The notes beneath the pieces are model-generated. The model did not search any database. It was not told the origin of the DNA and worked only from the letters and a program-made list of their open reading frames with translations. Positions 56,688-64,000 of a stretch of 64,000 nt of DNA are shown here, piece by piece. Origin of the DNA: Quercus robur (Eukaryota; Streptophyta; Magnoliopsida; Fagales; Fagaceae); NCBI RefSeq assembly GCF_932294415.1, contig NC_065538.1, positions 19,986,167 to 20,050,166 of the forward strand, in the 5' to 3' direction. How positions within the stretch are numbered: the stretch's first letter is position 1; each line of letters opens with the position of its first letter. The position numbers were made by a program, and so were the translations under genes.

Positions 56688-59600
56688 TTATGCAGCTTTC
56701 CATGAAGAAAGTGGTGGAGTTTCAGAATCCTTCCAAGTTGGAATGTTACTAAAATATCTTTCACCCTTCACAGCATCCTTAGAAGCATATGATTCAAGTT
56801 CAGCCATTTCTTCTGGTGTCAGTTTCAAAGATAGAGCTCCAATGTTTTGGTTGAAGTTTTCCATCTTGGTGGTTCCGGGTATGGGACACACGTCCTTCCC
56901 TTGGTGATGAACCCAAGCCAGAGCTAGCTGTGATGAGGTGCAGCCCTTCCTTGCTGCCATTTTATTAACATTCTCAAATATGGTTTTGTTATGCTCCAGA
57001 TTTTCAGGTAGGAACCTGGGTAGGGTCTGCAAGCAGTGACTAAAAATTTTAGCATCAAGACCGAATTTAGTAAACAAAAGGATAGTTTCATGAAGACATG
57101 GCCCCTACTCGTTCATAAAGCCAATGATAATCATACACTATAAAATACTTATCAGCATCAAGAATTATATCAATAAAAATAATTTTGAAGAAAAAGGCAA
57201 TAATGAATATTCAGTTTAACATAATTCTATAACACAGCTATTCAGCATCCACAGATGCTATTCCCTTGCTTAATTTTCATGATACTAAAAGTACCAGAAG
57301 ACAGTATAGATTGCATAAACTGGGGTAAGTTGGAAAATAACAATTGTAATCTACATATGTCATGCTTTATTCAGTTCAGTCAGAAAGAAGAATTGGCTTA
57401 TATTAAAGTCAGCATCTTTCTAGTGGTACCGCATGCCTCCAAAAAGTGAATTACTTCTTTCATGGATGAATTGCAAATTTTCTAGAAATGATTAATTAAA
57501 TTCTTTGGAGCATCAACAAAACAGCAGCTAACAATTGACTCATAACCATTACATAAAAATAGTTTTCCGAGTTGAGTAAAATCAACACCTAGAATTTTTC
57601 AATATTTCAAGAAAACGAATATAGAAAGAGGTTAAAAAAAAAACTGTAAAAGAGAGGAACCAAATATTCTGATTGGCTATATGAGAATTGATGTAGGCTA
57701 CACTAACAAATATACAATGAACACTTGTCATCTGAACTGTCAAGATATCAGCAAAACATTTAGGCATTGAAAATATTTGCTTAGATAAATTAGATTACTT
57801 GTATACTATAACCATTAAAGAAAATGTTCATCACAAATCAACTTTTACATGCGGTATTAGTTCATTAAGAGAATCAGGGAAAGCATACAGATCTTTGCAA
57901 GGTCAATCACCAAGTGAGGCAACTTAGGAGATATAATCTCCTATATTGATGAATGCACAGATGACGCTATAAAACTGAGAATCTAAATGCATGTTTATCA
58001 CATTTCAAAGCTCAACATTTGAGTGGTGGATCTGCAAACCTTTCGGAAGTCATTATTGGTAAAATTTTCAACAATCTTAGCCCCAGATGAAAAGAACCCT
58101 CGTCCTAGAGGACTGTATGCCACAATCCCAATGCCTAGTTCCCTGAACAATTATGAGAACAAATTTAAATTTTGTATCTCAATTATTTTATACCTTAAAA
58201 ATTAAAATGCAATTGTAATTGACACCTCACCTGCAAGTAGGAACTATTTCTTCCTCCACATCTCTAGTCCACAAAGACCACTCTAACTGCACAGCTGTTA
58301 TGGGATGAACCGCATGTGCCCTTCTTATTGTTGAAGAAGAGGCCTCAGATAGACCTATGTACTTGATTTTACCCTCTTCAACTAATTTCTTGAGTTCTCC
58401 CATCTTATAATATAAAGGAGAAAAGAATTAGAGGATGCTTAATAGATGGGACACATGATGAAACAATAGTGGCAGCAAATGTAACAACTACGCTAGCTAG
58501 GAAAGAGATAGCTCAAAGATAATTAAGCTGCAACAACAGCATATTGATATGTAATTAGACAACTTAAGAACACCATAAATGCCAAATTATCATGCTTGCT
58601 GATCATTATCTGACAGTCATGACAGAATAGGTTCATGGTTACATTATCTTAGGGAAATGGTAGTTTCCTTAATTCAATGATCTCATAAATAATTACAAAA
58701 TAATTGAACAATGGTGATCACTCACAGTAAAGCATGAAGCTAAATCTAAATATGCATATTGATAGTCATCATGTGTTAAAATATGACGCCTTCAAACGAG
58801 GCTCATTTATCCTTCAAAGCTTCAAAGGGGGCACAAGTAAAACAAGACGCCTTCGTCTCTCTTTCTTTCTCTCTCCCCCAAAGAAAAGTGAAATTGCAAA
58901 ATATATATTAAATTTAAAAATGAATTTGGAATATTGATTTTTTGAATTTGCCAAGGATGCAGTTCAAAAGCTTGGGGGTGTGGAGATATTGATAAAAATG
59001 GGGGGATGGGGTGAGAAGTTGTTTGAAAGATATTTTATAGAAAAGTGAAAATGAGTTTGTCAAAACATCCAACCCTGCTGCCATAGACATTTGCCTCACC
59101 TTAGGCTTGACTTCATTACCTTATCTTGAAATGGAGTGACCCCTTGTAAGCTAGAAAGAACCTCAAAAGGAACAACGAACACAAGAGAATTTGGGAACAA
59201 AGATTGAACAATAATGCTTACAAACAATCAGAGAATTTGAACTAAATAATCCCTACCCTATTCATAGAAGTAGTTATACAAAATCAATGGCCTAGTCTCT
59301 TCTCAGGGTCTTGTGCGGAAGTTACAAATACATTAAGATATGATGGATGAGCCAATGGTAGCCCTCTTTGGCATTTCATTTGATGTCTGGAATGTGAAGT
59401 ATTTTAAACATATATATATATATATATATATATGCCTGGCACAAGAGCACCTTCATTATAAATATATAAATAAAGAGCAAGTGATTCTTTGCAACCCCAA
59501 TCAAGTACCTTATAAGTACGCATTCATATTACATAATCATTGGAAATCATGTTAATGGCTTAATATGACATGATTAATAGAAAAGGGATTTAAGAAAAAA

Positions 59601-60166
59601 AAAATTTAACTAACCGTGACTTCAATGGGAACGCGGTTGTCGATGCGATGTTGGTAGTAGAGATCAATACAATCCATATCAAGGCGCTTCAAACTGGCCT
59701 CACAAGCTGCTCTCACATATTCTGGTTCACCACGGATGCCCTTGTCGGTAATACCAAACTTTGTGGCCAGTTCCACCTTCTCTCTTACCCCTCCCTTCAA
59801 AGCCTGCACCCCCAATATAATGATATTATATAAAGAATCGTCACATGAATGGTTTAGATTAAATGAATAAATTCAACATCTTTTAATAGCTTAAGCTTTT
59901 AGCATAACAAATTGTTAATTTAACATTAACAAAGAGTACGATAGTAGTAGTAGTAGTAGTACCTTTCCGATGAGGATTTCGTTGGTAAGAGGGCCGTAGA
60001 TGTCAGAAGTATCGAGAAAGGTGACACCACTGTTTATGGCATGATGGATGAGACCAATCATGTCTTTTTCGGGCTTTGGAGGGGACATGCTCATGCAGCC
60101 CAGACCTTGTGCCGAAACCTCCAGTCCCTGTGAACCCAGCTTCATCCTCTCCACTCTTACAGCCAT
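56688..60166 (-). CDS. Aldo-keto reductase, IN2-2/perakine-reductase type (AKR13-like)
   Basis: Five minus-strand exons (60166-59963, 59803-59615, 58403-58231, 58142-58040, 57026-56688) join in frame to 335 aa. The barrel is complete: [20 protein letters not shown] at the start, [89 protein letters not shown], and the cofactor region [20 protein letters not shown]. The usual tetrad is present at Asp52, Tyr57, Lys83 and His120. Such enzymes are cytosolic NADPH-dependent reductases of aldehydes and ketones; the substrate cannot be told. Relatives usually read GMSAFYGPPKPE where this one has SMSPPKPE, so about four residues are missing from the loop after the first strand. No frame damage is seen. 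Confidence 0.94.
59410..59433. repeat. (TA)n microsatellite in intron 2 of the aldo-keto reductase
   Basis: Uninterrupted TA run of about 12 units. Confidence 0.95.
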
Positions 60167-61560
60167 TGTTGTGCTCTTTCTTCAACAACTACTACTAGTT
60201 GACCAGTAATCAAATACAAACTCTCACAACAATGTCACAATATTTTTAAAATAAGCACACTAACTCATTTATATGGCCGATCAATCTCTAATATAAAATT
60301 TTACAATCTTAAATTAGCATGAACCCACCACAATCTCCGATTTACATTTTTTTGACATACTAAATTTAAGAATGTTCCAAAATTATTGTGACATTTTACT
60401 TTACAATAGTACATTACAACTATTTGATCTTAGCCAAATTTAATTTGGACAAGTATTCGCGGTCAGCTGTGTTAATTATGGTGTAAGGACGTACGTTGGT
60501 TGAAATTTTATAGCAGGAAATGCATTAGCTTACAAAAAATAGTAAAACCACAACTACGACTGAGGCTAGTCCCAAGCTCCAGAGATCTGGTGCCCGTTTG
60601 GTCCAGCTATTTGACCCCAAAATGCAGGTTTGCGTTTTCAAGATGAGAAATTACATTTTACCATTTTTACAGCATCTACATCAGTGATGTAAACACTTAT
60701 AAAATACAAAAAGTAACAATTTTTACGTATTTTACTCCAAAAATATTGCATATAAGTCCTTCTAAAACTGGCATATTTTAACCTTTAATACAGTAACCGC
60801 GTATATATATATAATTACTGTAGCTTGTGTACACCATTAGTTTATTAATTTTCACGTTTCCTTTTTTTTTTTTTTTTTTTTTTTCTCAATTCTTTGTGCA
60901 AAACAAACTGACTTCTATCTCATCTGTCTTTTTTCTCAGATACACACAAACACAAACACAAACACACCCACAAATTAACACAGAGATACACAAACACACC
61001 CACACAAACACACCCGCGCAGACAAACCAACAGAGAGACAGATCGGTGCTGGCAGCGGAGATCGGTGCTCTTGTGGGTCGACGGAGTCCGTGCTTGTGGG
61101 TTTTGATTCTTGTGGTGCTGGTGGGTTTTTATTCTTGTGGTTCTTGTGGTGGAGATTGGTGCTTTTGGTGGATAAATTATTTGACCATGATAGGAAAAGG
61201 AAGAAGAAGATGCTTGTGGAGGGAGGTGATTTGACCGTAAGGAAAGGAAGGAGGAGTTCTCCGTGAAAGGAAGAAAAAAAGAAGTAGAAGAAGCCAGAAG
61301 GACAAAATTGGTCTGAGTGAGAAACGAGATAAGAACAAAGAAAAAGGGGTAAGTGCAAAATAACAAGGTGGTACTTTGGAAAAAGGGATAAGTAAAAATA
61401 AAATAATAATTAAAAAAAATGATTATTTAAATAAGGGTTGGTAAAATAAATAAGTGGTTTAACCACCCTAACTTTACCTTTTGGGCTTGTAAATGTGTTT
61501 TTTCACGTTTTCAGATTGGACGTGCAATACCAAAACGCAATCAACACAATCTAAGGTTGG
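60167..61560. other. Upstream of the aldo-keto reductase; low-complexity and possible TE sequence
   Basis: It holds poly-T at 60862-60885, an ACAAACACACCC-type minisatellite at 60945-61015 and a gtgcttgtgggttttgattc-type repeat at 61060-61160. The words gtgcccgtttggtccagct near 60591 and the inverse-like ataccaaaacgcaatc near 61531 could be the ends of a degenerate element, but I could not fix a target duplication. Open frames here come from the repeats. Confidence 0.4.
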
Positions 61561-63462
<1,902 letters not shown>

Positions 63463-64000
63463 TTGCGCTAGCTCCTGACCAAAGTCTCTCATATATATAT
63501 ATATATACACACACATACATACACACGTTATACACACACATATATACACACGTTCAAGAATATAAGACCATAACAAACTCTACTATTAGAATTTCAAATA
63601 GTAATAAAAACCTTAACCCTTAGGTTACATTTAAAACACACAGTTCTCTAAATCTTTGTAAATTTTTTTGGTCATCTGTGTTTTTCTAATTCTTTGCTCT
63701 GGTCTTGGCATAGTATTTCTCCAAGATCCATCTCTTATATTACCTTTTTTTTTTTTTTTTTTGGGGTGCTTTTCATTAGTTTTAGTCTTTGTTTAGCTCC
63801 TATGAAGTACAAACTATTTAGCATCATAGGTAATACTCAGCCTCTTAATCAAATTTGAGAGGGTCTTCAATGTTAGCTTTGATTATTTTTATTACCAAGT
63901 TGAGATTTTTATTGGTTTATCAAGCATGGGTTAGTTGAGAAATCTGGTCCTCATATACAATTGACATATAATTACTAAGAGAGATACATCACTTATTATA
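63463..64000. other. AT-rich intergenic sequence at the window end
   Basis: A (TA)n/(CA)n mixture lies at 63490-63550 and poly-T at 63746-63762. No gene or bounded element recognised. Confidence 0.4.

Noticed and set aside
60827-61366. Frames of 127-148 codons on both strands
   Set aside because: Created by ACAAACACACCC-type and TTCTTGTGG-type repeats; no domain, no consistent codon pattern.
60591-61550. Possible TIR element between gtgcccgtttggtccagct and ataccaaaacgcaatc
   Set aside because: The inverted match is short and no target duplication could be found, so borders are not supported.

Overview
This is nuclear DNA of a woody flowering plant (a eudicot). The evidence is the AT-rich sequence with many poly-A/T tracts and microsatellites, the GT-AG introns of the genes, the plant-only gene families, and a dense load of plant transposon relics. 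Several repeat families look like ones I associate with Fagaceae (oak, chestnut, beech). That is an impression from the repeats, not a proof.

Five intact-looking protein genes can be read exon by exon, and the reading frame closes across every intron. On the minus strand at 7460-10939 is a thylakoid curvature protein, closest to CURT1C (6 coding exons, plus an intron in the 5' leader). On the plus strand at 31819-37872 is GLABRA2, a class IV HD-Zip/START transcription factor (11 exons, 753 aa). On the minus strand at 41001-41471 is plastid ribosomal protein uS17c (one exon). On the plus strand at 51493-54058 is a DUF247 protein (2 exons, 490 aa). On the minus strand at 56688-60166 is an aldo-keto reductase of the IN2-2/perakine-reductase type (5 exons, 335 aa). 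A broken pectin-methylesterase-inhibitor-like gene lies at 1124-1642. The genes are functionally unrelated neighbours, as is usual in plant chromosomes; two act in the plastid (CURT1C, uS17c).

The rest is mostly repeats, many with ends that can be defined to the base. 0-7 kb: a short MULE with XhoI-rich palindromes, two TIR elements, an LTR-like remnant, a Tourist-like MITE and a Helitron-like element. 7.4-11 kb: CURT1C, whose first coding intron carries a 280-bp miniature LTR element (SMART/TRIM type), a SINE and a GC-rich hAT-like element. 11-17 kb: MITEs, a second hAT-like element, a PIF/Harbinger-like element and a Helitron with a textbook 3' end. 17-31 kb: tandem duplications, LINE and SINE relics, a 190-bp MULE MITE, and a 774-bp solo LTR inserted in a LINE. 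31-38 kb: GL2. 39-44 kb: retroposon tails, uS17c, and a nest of small duplicated elements. 44.6-50.4 kb: a 5.8-kb Mutator-like element with about 365-bp terminal inverted repeats and a decayed transposase. 51-60 kb: DUF247 and the aldo-keto reductase. 60-64 kb: gene-poor sequence with a very long GA microsatellite abutting an inverted-repeat element.

No tRNA or rRNA gene, CRISPR array or prokaryotic-type system was seen. The most unusual content is the set of precisely bounded small elements, especially the SMART in the CURT1C intron, the MULE family with palindrome arrays in its termini, and the paired GC-rich hAT-like elements.
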